A stretch of DNA of 64,000 nucleotides from contig NZ_QRDV01000009.1 of assembly GCF_003386165.1 (NCBI RefSeq), positions 62,001 to 126,000 of the forward strand, read 5' to 3'. A program made the position numbers and the translations under genes. The notes under the pieces were generated by a model. That model did no database searches and was not told where the DNA came from. It saw only the letters and a program-made list of their open reading frames with translations. The stretch comes from Winogradskyella eximia. Lineage in GTDB: Bacteria; Bacteroidota; Bacteroidia; Flavobacteriales; Flavobacteriaceae. Below, in pieces: positions 39,017 through 47,556 of this stretch (positions within the stretch are counted from its first letter, which is position 1; each line of letters opens with the position of its first letter).

Positions 39017-40294
39017 ATGAATATTCCATTAGCAGAACGTTTAAGACCACATACTTTAGAAGACTATCTTAGTCAGCAACATTTAGTGGGTAAAAATGGA
39101 ATGCTTTACCAGCAGATTAAAAGCGGAGTAATTCCCTCTCTTATACTTTGGGGTCCTCCTGGCATTGGAAAAACGACATTGGCCAACGTCATTGCTAATG
39201 AATCTGACCGTCCGTTTTTTAAGTTGAGTGCCATCAATTCTGGAGTTAAAGATATTAGAGAAGTTATAGATAAAGCTAAGAAAAGTGGAGGTATGTTCAC
39301 TACAAAAAACCCCATTTTATTTATTGATGAAATTCACCGGTTTAGCAAATCGCAGCAAGACTCCTTATTAGAAGCTGTTGAAAAAGGTTGGGTTACTTTA
39401 ATAGGTGCGACCACTGAAAACCCAAGTTTTGAAGTTATCTCTGCACTACTTTCTAGATGCCAAGTTTACACCTTAAATGCATTTAGCAAAACGGATTTAG
39501 AAGATTTATTACAACGTGCATTAACCCAAGACACAACACTTTCTAAGCTAAATATTGAATTAAAAGAAACTGAAGCCTTATTAAGATTATCTGGTGGAGA
39601 TGCCAGAAAGTTGCTAAATATTTTTGAACTTTTAGTGGCTTCGTTTGAAGGTAATGACATTATTATCACTAATGATTTAGTGATGAAACAAGTACAAAAT
39701 AAGGCTGCTCGATACGATAAGGCTGGAGAACAACATTATGATATTATTTCAGCATTTATAAAATCCATAAGAGGTAGTGATCCAAATGCTGCTGTTTATT
39801 ATTTAGCACGAATGATTGAAGGTGGTGAAGATGTAAAATTTATTGCAAGGCGACTTTTAATCTTAGCAAGTGAGGATATAGGTAACGCTAACCCAACCGC
39901 TTTGGTAATTGCTAACAATACATTTCAGGCCGTTTCAATAATTGGTAATCCTGAATCTAGAATCATATTAAGTCAATGTGCTACTTATTTAGCGAGTTCT
40001 GCAAAAAGCAATGCGGCTTACGAGGCCATAAACAGAGCTCAACAATTAGTTAAAGATACTGGGGACTTATCGGTTCCATTGGCGATTAGAAACGCTCCTA
40101 CCAAACTGATGAAAGAATTAGGTTATGGAGATAGCTATAAATATTCGCACAATTACGAAAACAATTTTGCTGCCCAAGAATTTTTACCAGAAGACATCGC
40201 TAACACCACATTATATAATCCTGGCAATAATGCTCGTGAGCAGGCACAACGGAATTACTTAAAGATGCTCTGGAAAGATAAATATGGATATTAA
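39017..40294 (+). CDS. rarA: Replication-associated recombination protein A (AAA ATPase)
   Basis: RarA (MgsA) is related to clamp-loader subunits and works at stalled replication forks. The 425-residue protein has Walker [10 protein letters not shown] at 46-54, Walker [11 protein letters not shown] at about 100-109, the sensor segment [11 protein letters not shown] and the C-terminal tetramerisation part ([16 protein letters not shown] to [20 protein letters not shown]). It ends four bases before a convergent gene. Confidence 0.95.
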   Translation: MNIPLAERLRPHTLEDYLSQQHLVGKNGMLYQQIKSGVIPSLILWGPPGIGKTTLANVIANESDRPFFKLSAINSGVKDIREVIDKAKKSGGMFTTKNPILFIDEIHRFSKSQQDSLLEAVEKGWVTLIGATTENPSFEVISALLSRCQVYTLNAFSKTDLEDLLQRALTQDTTLSKLNIELKETEALLRLSGGDARKLLNIFELLVASFEGNDIIITNDLVMKQVQNKAARYDKAGEQHYDIISAFIKSIRGSDPNAAVYYLARMIEGGEDVKFIARRLLILASEDIGNANPTALVIANNTFQAVSIIGNPESRIILSQCATYLASSAKSNAAYEAINRAQQLVKDTGDLSVPLAIRNAPTKLMKELGYGDSYKYSHNYENNFAAQEFLPEDIANTTLYNPGNNAREQAQRNYLKMLWKDKYGY

Positions 40295-40298
40295 TTTG

Positions 40299-41087
40299 TT
40301 AGAATTTTATATTCATTGATTTTCTTTCTTCAAGCTTACCATTATTTTCAGAATAGTACCAAAACCCATCTTCTTTAAAAACAATAGCATTTTTTCCATT
40401 TACCATAAATACATTTTCAGCTGCAGTAGAAAGTAAAATCATAACGATTCTTGGCTCTGAATTCAGCAACTGATAACCGTTATCAATCTCTTGTGCATAA
40501 TGTAAATCTGAAAGATTGTCCGCAGTTAACACCTCTTCAACTTTAGTTTCTTTAGCGGTAATAACCTCTTTTGGGGTATCTACTTCAACCATTTGTTGCT
40601 TTACATTTTTAACTTTAGGTTTTGAGGTCTCAACTAAAGTTTCTTTATCTGAAACATATTTGTAATCAAAATTTTGAAAAGTTTCAAAAGCCTCTCTTAA
40701 AGCTTCCGTGTAAGCTTTCTTATATTCTTTTTCTCTAGATTGCCCTTCTTGAGAAGTCATAACTATGTTACCAAAACAATCTTTTAGCTCAATCTCTAAC
40801 TTGGTCTTAAAAATCCCACCTTTACCTTTTAAAGCTTCAGCATTTAATGCTAAACATCTATTACCAATTAAGTCCTGTGGTAAATCATCGTTACCAAAAT
40901 AGGCTTCATATCCATATTTATTGAATAAGAATTTAAGCAAAGAATTTAATTGATATTGATCTTCACTTTTAGAAAACTCAAATGATGTTGGTAGAATGAT
41001 ATACTTGTAATTATTGATATTCTTTTGTGCTATTCCATAAAAACTAATAAGTATAAATGAAACTGTAAATACTATTTTTTTTAACAT
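40299..41087 (-). CDS. Exported protein of unknown function
   Basis: I do not recognise this 262-residue protein. It starts with a signal peptide (KKIVFTVSFILISFYGIAQ). The first half reads like a small folded domain with KTKLEIELKDCFGNIVMTSQEGQSREKEYKKAYTEALREAFETF, a pattern seen in periplasmic proteins that bundle strand-strand-helix. The middle is a Lys/Glu/Val-rich linker. It lies 11 bp downstream of the HAD phosphatase gene and is probably in that operon. Confidence 0.6.
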   Translation of the reverse strand: MLKKIVFTVSFILISFYGIAQKNINNYKYIILPTSFEFSKSEDQYQLNSLLKFLFNKYGYEAYFGNDDLPQDLIGNRCLALNAEALKGKGGIFKTKLEIELKDCFGNIVMTSQEGQSREKEYKKAYTEALREAFETFQNFDYKYVSDKETLVETSKPKVKNVKQQMVEVDTPKEVITAKETKVEEVLTADNLSDLHYAQEIDNGYQLLNSEPRIVMILLSTAAENVFMVNGKNAIVFKEDGFWYYSENNGKLEERKSMNIKF

Positions 41088-41098
41088 AATGGTAATAT

Positions 41099-41785
41099 TT
41101 ATAAATGAGTTGTTAGTGTTCTTAAATTTGTAATCCGTTTATATTTGTGACTTCTAGATGTATCTTTATAATCAAAGTGAATGGTGTCCATTCCTATATT
41201 ATGTGCTCCTTCAATATCAGCTTCTAGACTATCTCCAATCATAATACTTTCAATAGGCGAAGCCTTAGCCAAATCTAAAGCAAAGTTAAAAATTTTAGGA
41301 TTAGGCTTTTTCACTCCGACCATTTCAGAATTAGTAACGGTTTTAAAGTAATGCTTAATATTTGAAGTCGTCATTTTTTTTTCTTGAGCTTCTTCAAATC
41401 CGTTGGTAATAATATGTAATTCATATTTATCCTTCAGGTAATCTAAAATTTCAAAAGTGCCATCAAATAAATGGTTAAATGACGGAAGGTAATCAATATA
41501 AGATTCCGATAAGTGATGTATCATATCATCTTCAACCATAACTCCTACTCCATCAAAAGCTTCTTTTAACCTGCCATAACGTAATGCAGACTTTGTCACT
41601 TTTTCTTCTCTGTAGAGCTTCCAATAATTTAAATTTATAGGTTCGTAAACAGGCAAAAAATCTTCAAGTTTTACATCAATTTGATTTAGGTTAAATATCT
41701 TTTCAAATGTTAAACTTGAATTTTTGTCAAAATCCCAAAGGGTATGATCTAAGTCGAAAAAAACATGTTTTATTTGGCTTTTCAT
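41099..41785 (-). CDS. YjjG-family HAD nucleotidase
   Basis: This 228-residue haloacid dehalogenase-fold phosphatase resembles YjjG, which removes phosphate from noncanonical pyrimidine nucleotides. Motif I is VFFDLDHTLWDFD at residues about 8-20, motif II HIITNGF, motif III lysine in GVKKPNPKIF and motif IV IMIGDSLEADIEGA. Its start overlaps the stop of the upstream deacetylase-like gene by four bases (ATGA). Confidence 0.85.
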   Translation of the reverse strand: MKSQIKHVFFDLDHTLWDFDKNSSLTFEKIFNLNQIDVKLEDFLPVYEPINLNYWKLYREEKVTKSALRYGRLKEAFDGVGVMVEDDMIHHLSESYIDYLPSFNHLFDGTFEILDYLKDKYELHIITNGFEEAQEKKMTTSNIKHYFKTVTNSEMVGVKKPNPKIFNFALDLAKASPIESIMIGDSLEADIEGAHNIGMDTIHFDYKDTSRSHKYKRITNLRTLTTHL

Positions 41786-43077
41786 TCTGAAGACTCTAAG
41801 ATTAAATTAAATAATGACCTATATCCCTTCCAGCGATCCAAATCACTAAAAGCGTAATTATGAAATACAGGTATAAAAGTACCATTTACCGCTTTAACTT
41901 CCCTTATTATTTTTTGTAAATGCTCCGTTTTATCTAGTTCTGAATTATATTTTAACAACGCATAATCCAAACATTGATAAGGGTTAATTTGCAAGGGCGT
42001 TTGGACTTCATAATCTAAATCATAAAATTGAAATGGTGTACATGTACCTGCTCTAAATCCTAAAGTATCAATATATCCCATAGAATAGTCTTGGTTAATT
42101 TCTAATTCCACCAAATTACGATAAGATATTGGTAAATTCAGCTTAGAAAACGAATGGCGTACAGCCTTTAAATCCGTATGAGTAATGGTTTCCATTTTAA
42201 GCTTCTCTTTTTTAAGAATAGCAACATCATCTAAAGCTAAATAAGATGCTTTAATACCTACATCACAATAATCTGCAACAGATTTTATAAGTGAAACAAA
42301 TTCCTTTTTATTAGTATTTATATTTTTATCATAGGTTGAATAATCTCCTATTAAAAACAAAACCATAAATTTAAAATTGTAATTGTTCTGTTTTCTAATG
42401 ACCCATCTAAAAGTATCATAAGGATCGCGTTTAAAACCAAATAAAACTAAATACCTAAAGTATAATTGTTTTAACTTAAACCGTCTTAAATCATTCAACG
42501 TGCCACCAATTATTCGCAATAAGCCTTTATGCTTAAAATAATAAGCCATTGGCACATCTATAACGGGTTGTACTTTATAATTACGCACTGGAAATTTATA
42601 ATCTGGAAAACGCTTAGCTAATACGTCTTTTAACTTATAAGCCCAAATATCAACCACAGGTTGGTTAAGAAACTTTTGTTTATACGCTAAGCTTTCGGAT
42701 GCTAAAAACCGACCATACTCATCTTTTACATGTGGCAGATATTCCTCATATCTACTCAATAAATAAAAAGAAGCAGCAAAAATATCAAACGGTAAATCAC
42801 TACGTTCTCCCGTGGCAAAGAATCCTTTTGTATGTTCCCATTGTTGCACATTAAGCGTAACATCAGACAAACCATTTTCAAATAATAACGTATTACTTTG
42901 TACAAACAATTCATTACTTAATGGCTGTTTGGCGTAGGACATTTTAAGACTATCATGCGCAATAAAATCTTCAACTTTAGATGTAAAGCGCACCTCAATA
43001 CCCAAAATACGTTTGCATATATGTTTAAACGTGTAGGTAACACGTGGTGTTATTTTATGTGTATAAACTAGTAGCAT
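41782..43077 (-). CDS. Polysaccharide deacetylase-like family protein
   Basis: The 431-residue protein matches a Bacteroidota family annotated as polysaccharide deacetylase-like. It has an N-terminal DUF-type region and a C-terminal NodB-like part: VIDVPMAYYFK at the first strand, SYLALDD, and HSFSKLNLPISYRNLVE with GFRAGTCTPFQFYDL. Metal-binding residues are not the classic Asp-Asp/His-X3-His set, so activity is uncertain. It is coupled by ATGA overlap to the HAD gene. Confidence 0.65.
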   Translation of the reverse strand: MLLVYTHKITPRVTYTFKHICKRILGIEVRFTSKVEDFIAHDSLKMSYAKQPLSNELFVQSNTLLFENGLSDVTLNVQQWEHTKGFFATGERSDLPFDIFAASFYLLSRYEEYLPHVKDEYGRFLASESLAYKQKFLNQPVVDIWAYKLKDVLAKRFPDYKFPVRNYKVQPVIDVPMAYYFKHKGLLRIIGGTLNDLRRFKLKQLYFRYLVLFGFKRDPYDTFRWVIRKQNNYNFKFMVLFLIGDYSTYDKNINTNKKEFVSLIKSVADYCDVGIKASYLALDDVAILKKEKLKMETITHTDLKAVRHSFSKLNLPISYRNLVELEINQDYSMGYIDTLGFRAGTCTPFQFYDLDYEVQTPLQINPYQCLDYALLKYNSELDKTEHLQKIIREVKAVNGTFIPVFHNYAFSDLDRWKGYRSLFNLILESSE

Positions 43078-43121
43078 ATTTTCAGTTTGCAGAATTCCAA
43101 TTAAAGTTTAAAGTCATAATA

Positions 43122-43820
43122 TTACATAATGTTTTCATCTGCGAAACTATAATAAGCATTTTGCGTAATAATAAGGTGATCTAAAACAGAAATATCTAAA
43201 CTCTGTGCCGCACCTTTTAATTTTTTGGTAATATCTTTATCTGCCTGACTTGGTTTTAAAGTGCCTGATGGATGATTATGACATAATATTAAAGCAACAG
43301 CTCCAACCTCAAGCGCATTTTTTAACACCAAACGTACATCAACCAAAGTCCCAGTAATACCTCCTTTACTTAATTGATTTTTCTGAATTACTTTATTTGA
43401 ATTGTTCAAATACAGAATCCAAAATTCTTCATGCGGTAAATCACCTAAAATAGGTTGCATGACATCAAAGACTGAACGGCTCGATGTTATTTTATCTAAC
43501 TGAAGAGCATCTTCTAACCGACGACGACGTCCCAATTCTAATGCCGCAACAATAGATATCGCTTTGGCTTCTCCAATACCTTTAAATTCCATTAATTGAG
43601 AAAGAGATAATTTCCCTAAAGCATTCAAATTATTATCTACACTTGCAAAAATGCGTTTGCATAATGCTACAGCACTTTCTTCTCTATTACCAGAACCGAT
43701 TAAAATAGCGATTAATTCGGCATCACTTAAAGACGCTTTTCCTTTGTCTCTGAGCTTCTCGCGAGGTTGATCGTCTTGTGACCAATTTTTAATTGAAAAC
43801 GAAGTTGGTTTCTCTGACAT
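43122..43820 (-). CDS. radC: RadC-family JAMM/MPN+ protein
   Basis: The 232-residue protein has an N-terminal helix-hairpin-helix stretch (FKGIGEAKAISIVAALELGRR, about 79-99) and a C-terminal JAMM metal site HNHPSGTLKPSQAD at 181-194. The family was once linked to DNA repair, but its true role is unsettled. It is chromosomal-type rather than the short phage type. A run of 19 A lies upstream, in the gap to the divergent gene. Confidence 0.93.
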   Translation of the reverse strand: MSEKPTSFSIKNWSQDDQPREKLRDKGKASLSDAELIAILIGSGNREESAVALCKRIFASVDNNLNALGKLSLSQLMEFKGIGEAKAISIVAALELGRRRRLEDALQLDKITSSRSVFDVMQPILGDLPHEEFWILYLNNSNKVIQKNQLSKGGITGTLVDVRLVLKNALEVGAVALILCHNHPSGTLKPSQADKDITKKLKGAAQSLDISVLDHLIITQNAYYSFADENIM

Positions 43821-43887
43821 GCACTAAAGATAAAAAATTGTAAATTTCGAGTATCATTAAATGCAATAATTATAGTATATATTTTAG

Positions 43888-43906
43888 AAAAAAAAAAAAA
43901 AAAAAA
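43888..43906. repeat. Poly-A tract of 19 bases
   Basis: An uninterrupted run of 19 A on the plus strand lies in the divergent region between radC and the PaiB-like gene, 29 bases before the latter. Confidence 0.9.
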
Positions 43907-43934
43907 TCCTGAAACAAGTTTAGGCTAACAACAC

Positions 43935-44525
43935 ATGACTTATCCACCAAATCAACATCAAGACAACAACATCAATCATATGATTGAAGTGATAAAGACC
44001 TATCCTTTGGCAACGGTTATTTCTGTAAAAGACCATCAACCCATAATTACGCATTTACCTTTAGTTTATGAAGAAGGTAAACTGATTGGCCATATCAATA
44101 TTTATAATCCTCAAGCTGAACTATTAAAAGGAGATAATGATGTCACGCTCATTTTTGCAGGACCCGAATGTTACATTTCTCCTAGTATTTATTCAACGAC
44201 ACAACTACCAACTTGGAATTACATTAAAGTGCATCTCAAAGGAACAGTAAAAGCGATAGAAAGTAAAGCTGCTCTTAAGCAATCCTTAATTACAATGACT
44301 GAATTTTTAGAGGCACCAGATCATAAATATGTTCTAGAGACTGATAATCCGCGTTTAGATAAAAACCTTAACTATATTGAAATGTTTGAAATCACAATTA
44401 CCCATTGGGAAGGTAAATTTAAACTCTCTCAAGACAAAAAACCAAAGGATATAGAAGCTGCTCGTGAAGAATTGGTAAGAGCAAATCAAGAAAGTATAAA
44501 ATTATTTTTGGATAAAGTGTTTTAA
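43935..44525 (+). CDS. FMN-binding negative transcriptional regulator (PaiB family)
   Basis: This 196-residue protein has the flavin-reductase-like split barrel of PaiB. Family signs are YPPNQHQDNN at the start, PLATVISVKDHQPIITHLPLVYEEG, HINIYNPQAELLKG, the core YISPSIYSTTQLPTWNYIKVHLKG, and KFKLSQDKKPKD near the end. In Bacillus the family represses sporulation and protease genes; here the role is unknown. Confidence 0.88.
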   Translation: MTYPPNQHQDNNINHMIEVIKTYPLATVISVKDHQPIITHLPLVYEEGKLIGHINIYNPQAELLKGDNDVTLIFAGPECYISPSIYSTTQLPTWNYIKVHLKGTVKAIESKAALKQSLITMTEFLEAPDHKYVLETDNPRLDKNLNYIEMFEITITHWEGKFKLSQDKKPKDIEAAREELVRANQESIKLFLDKVF

Positions 44526-44562
44526 CAAGAATTTCGTAAAAAAACATCTTCTAATAAATTAT

Positions 44563-44570
44563 TATTTTTG
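44563..44570 (+). promoter_or_regulatory. -7 promoter element of the DUF4476 gene
   Basis: TATTTTTG matches TAnnTTTG and lies 41 bases before the start codon. Confidence 0.45.
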
Positions 44571-44611
44571 GCATAAGTTTTGAATTTAAAACATTTTAAA
44601 AAGCAATCATC

Positions 44612-45511
44612 ATGAAAAAAATCACTGTATTAACTTTACTTTTATTTAGCATCTTTTTAAGTGCTCAAGAATCTCGATTAACTATTTTTTCGGAAGATGG
44701 AGATGCCTTTTATGTCATTCTAAATAGTGTCAGACAAAATGAAGAACCAGTAATTAATATTGCTGTAGATTACTTGGTGAATGAGTATTATGATACTAAA
44801 ATTATTTTTGCTAATGATTCTATCCCTACCATTGAAAAGAAACATCTTATGGTTGTAGATGTTGACAATAAACGCGGTGAGTTTGTTTATAAAATCAAAA
44901 CAACAAAACGTGGTAAGAAATTACGTTTTTTCTCATTTACTCCTTTTCAAGCCATTTTACCTCCTCCAAGTAATGTATCAGTGATTCATTATAATGCTAT
45001 ACCATTAGGTCCTATTCAGACTACAACACAAACTACGACAACGACAACTTCTTCTGGTAATGGTGACCAAATTAATATAAACGTTGGTGTAAATGCAAAT
45101 GACACCAATATTGGTGTTGGAATCAATGTTAATTCAGGCGGCAGCACAACCACACAAACTACAACAACTACAACTATTGAGCCTACGAATACAGTTATTG
45201 TAGAAGACACAGGTTGCTATGCTATGTCTCGTAATGATTTCTCACAAGCACTAACATCAATTAAGAACAAAACGTTTTCAGATTCTAAACTCACGCTAGC
45301 AAAACAAATTACGAAAGGCAATTGCTTAACGTCTGCTCAGATTTCACAAATTATAGGTTTATTTGATTTTGAAGACTCCAGACTAGAGTATGCAAAATTT
45401 GCTTATACATTCTGTTTTAATCCAGAAAATTATTGGAAAGTTAACGATGCCTTTCAGTTTGAAAGCACAATTGATGACCTTAACGAATACATTGAATCTT
45501 TAGGACACTAG
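44612..45511 (+). CDS. Exported DUF4476-domain protein with Thr-rich linker
   Basis: The 299-residue protein has a signal peptide ending near LSAQ. The C-terminal ~95 residues (CYAMSRNDFSQALTSIKNKTFSDSKL to FDFEDSRLEYAKFAYTFCFNPENYWKV) match DUF4476, a Bacteroidota domain of unknown role. Between the halves lies a linker with two nearly identical Thr tracts, each containing QTTTTTT, on either side of NINVGVNANDTNIGVGINVNSGG. It is probably periplasmic or surface-attached. Confidence 0.82.
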   Translation: MKKITVLTLLLFSIFLSAQESRLTIFSEDGDAFYVILNSVRQNEEPVINIAVDYLVNEYYDTKIIFANDSIPTIEKKHLMVVDVDNKRGEFVYKIKTTKRGKKLRFFSFTPFQAILPPPSNVSVIHYNAIPLGPIQTTTQTTTTTTSSGNGDQININVGVNANDTNIGVGINVNSGGSTTTQTTTTTTIEPTNTVIVEDTGCYAMSRNDFSQALTSIKNKTFSDSKLTLAKQITKGNCLTSAQISQIIGLFDFEDSRLEYAKFAYTFCFNPENYWKVNDAFQFESTIDDLNEYIESLGH

Positions 45512-45565
45512 ATTTAAATTTTTAGCAGAAAATTATTGTTCAATAGATAATTAAAACCCTGCACT

Positions 45566-46453
45566 ATGAAAGACTTAAAAAAAGAAGACATTAAACAAGA
45601 AGTATTTGATCTTTACGATGACTACGCACACAACAAACTCAACCGAAGACAATTTGTAGAAAAGCTTTCCATATATGCTGTTGGCGGCATTACCATTTCA
45701 TCTTTATTAAGTTTTGTATCTCCTAACTACTTAGATAATTTATTAGTAGCTCCTGATGATCCTACCATAGATTCTGATTTTATTACTTACGAATCTCCAA
45801 AAGGAGGTGGTACCATAAAAGCTTTATTATCTCAACCAAAAGATAACAAAACCAAATTACCTGGAGTTATTGTAGTGCATGAAAACAGAGGTTTAAATCC
45901 ATATATTGAAGATGTTGGCAGACGCACCGCAAAAGAAGGTTTTATTTCATTAGCACCAGATGCTTTAAGTCCGCTTGGTGGTTATCCCGGAAATGATGAT
46001 GACGGTAGAGCAATGCAAAAAGAGCGTAACCAACAGGAAATGCTAGAAGATTTCATTGCTGCTTATCATTATCTTAAAAATCATGATAATTGCGATGGCA
46101 ACGTCGGTGTTGTTGGTTTTTGTTTTGGAGGCTGGATTTCAAATATGATGGCCGTTCGTTTACCTAACTTAGGCGCTGCAGTGCCGTATTATGGACGACA
46201 ACCAGAAGTTGAAGATGCTGTAAAAATTAAAGCTCCACTGCTACTCCAATATGGTGAATTAGACACTAGAGTTAATGCAGGTTGGCCAGCGTTTGAAGAA
46301 ATCTTAAAAGCCAATAACATAGAATACACAGCTTATATTTATCCTGAAGTCAATCATGGTTTTCACAATAACACCACACCAAGATATGACAAAGCAGCAG
46401 CAACTTTATCTTGGGAACGCACCATCGCTTTTTTTAAAGAACATTTAAAATAA
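45566..46453 (+). CDS. Dienelactone hydrolase family protein with Tat-like signal
   Basis: This 295-residue alpha/beta hydrolase has the dienelactone hydrolase triad: nucleophile Cys186 in GFCFGG, Asp233 in GELDTRVNAGW and His264 in NHGFHNN. The N-terminus carries NRRQFVEKLSIYAVGGITISSLL, which looks like a twin-arginine signal followed by a hydrophobic stretch, so export is likely. The substrate is unknown; such proteins (YghX-like) are often not true dienelactone hydrolases. Confidence 0.87.
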   Translation: MKDLKKEDIKQEVFDLYDDYAHNKLNRRQFVEKLSIYAVGGITISSLLSFVSPNYLDNLLVAPDDPTIDSDFITYESPKGGGTIKALLSQPKDNKTKLPGVIVVHENRGLNPYIEDVGRRTAKEGFISLAPDALSPLGGYPGNDDDGRAMQKERNQQEMLEDFIAAYHYLKNHDNCDGNVGVVGFCFGGWISNMMAVRLPNLGAAVPYYGRQPEVEDAVKIKAPLLLQYGELDTRVNAGWPAFEEILKANNIEYTAYIYPEVNHGFHNNTTPRYDKAAATLSWERTIAFFKEHLK

Positions 46454-46539
46454 TAAACCACGCACGTTCATCAGAATAATACATTAGTTTTTTGTTATTT
46501 AGCGGCTGCAAAAAAATCCACATAAAAACATAAAACGAA

Positions 46540-47484
46540 ATGCCGATTACGCTTTTATCATCACCATTACAAGGGTTTACAGACTTCCGATTCCGGAATG
46601 CTTTTAACCACTATTTTGGCGGCATTGACACGTTTTATGCTCCTTACATTCGTTTTAATAATAAGTTAATTATTAAAAACTCTTATAAACTCGATTTACA
46701 ACTCGAAAACAATACAGAACTCGAAGTCATTCCACAAATTATGACGAATAGCGCTGATGAGTTTTTATTCGTGGTCGATTATATTCAGGAATTAGGCTAT
46801 AAAGAGTTGAACTGGAATTTAGGTTGCCCCTATCCAATGGTAACAAATCGTGGTATGGGTTCTGGATTGATTTGCGATCCTGAAAAAATCAATCATATTT
46901 TAGAGCGCGTCCATAAAGAAACAGACATTGTGGTATCTATGAAAATGCGCATGGGTTACGAAAACCCTGAAGAAATTTTAGACACCTTCCCTATTCTAGA
47001 TGCTTATCCGCTAAAAAATATTGCCATTCATGCACGTATTGGCAAACAACTTTATAAAGGAGGAGTGAATCTTGAAGCTTTTCAAAAGTGCACAGAAAGC
47101 ACCAAACACAAATTGTATTACAATGGTGACATTACATCTGTAGCAAAGCTGAAAGAAATGCAAACGCGTTTTCCAAGTATCGATCATTTTATGATTGGTA
47201 GAGGATTAATTGCTGATCCGTTTTTACCAAGTATGATTAAAAACGACACGACTGAATATCCAGAAAACCGATGGGATATTTTTAGAGAATTCCATGACAC
47301 CATATATCAGCAATACGATGCTGCGCTTTCTGGTCCAACTCCGATTAAAATGAAAATGCAAGGCTTTTGGGAATACTTTGCGCAGTCGTTTTCAGACCCA
47401 AGAAAAACGTTTAAGAAAATCAAAAAGGCGAATAACCCAAGAGCATACCAACAAGCTGTTAGTGAGATTTTGAAGAATGGGTAG
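46540..47484 (+). CDS. tRNA-dihydrouridine synthase family protein
   Basis: The enzyme reduces uridine to dihydrouridine in tRNA using FMN. The 314-residue protein has SPLQGFTDFRFRNAF at the start (the M/L-A-P-M region is changed to LSSPLQGFTD), the catalytic Cys96 in NWNLGCPYPMV, and the FMN-binding GDITSVAKL and IGRGLIADPFL. The form resembles the DusC-like branch of Bacteroidota. Confidence 0.88.
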   Translation: MPITLLSSPLQGFTDFRFRNAFNHYFGGIDTFYAPYIRFNNKLIIKNSYKLDLQLENNTELEVIPQIMTNSADEFLFVVDYIQELGYKELNWNLGCPYPMVTNRGMGSGLICDPEKINHILERVHKETDIVVSMKMRMGYENPEEILDTFPILDAYPLKNIAIHARIGKQLYKGGVNLEAFQKCTESTKHKLYYNGDITSVAKLKEMQTRFPSIDHFMIGRGLIADPFLPSMIKNDTTEYPENRWDIFREFHDTIYQQYDAALSGPTPIKMKMQGFWEYFAQSFSDPRKTFKKIKKANNPRAYQQAVSEILKNG

Positions 47485-47556
47485 ATTTCAAACTATATTT
47501 GCATCAAACTGTTTCGATTTCAAATTCATTTTCAGTTTCAACTTCAATTTCAACAA

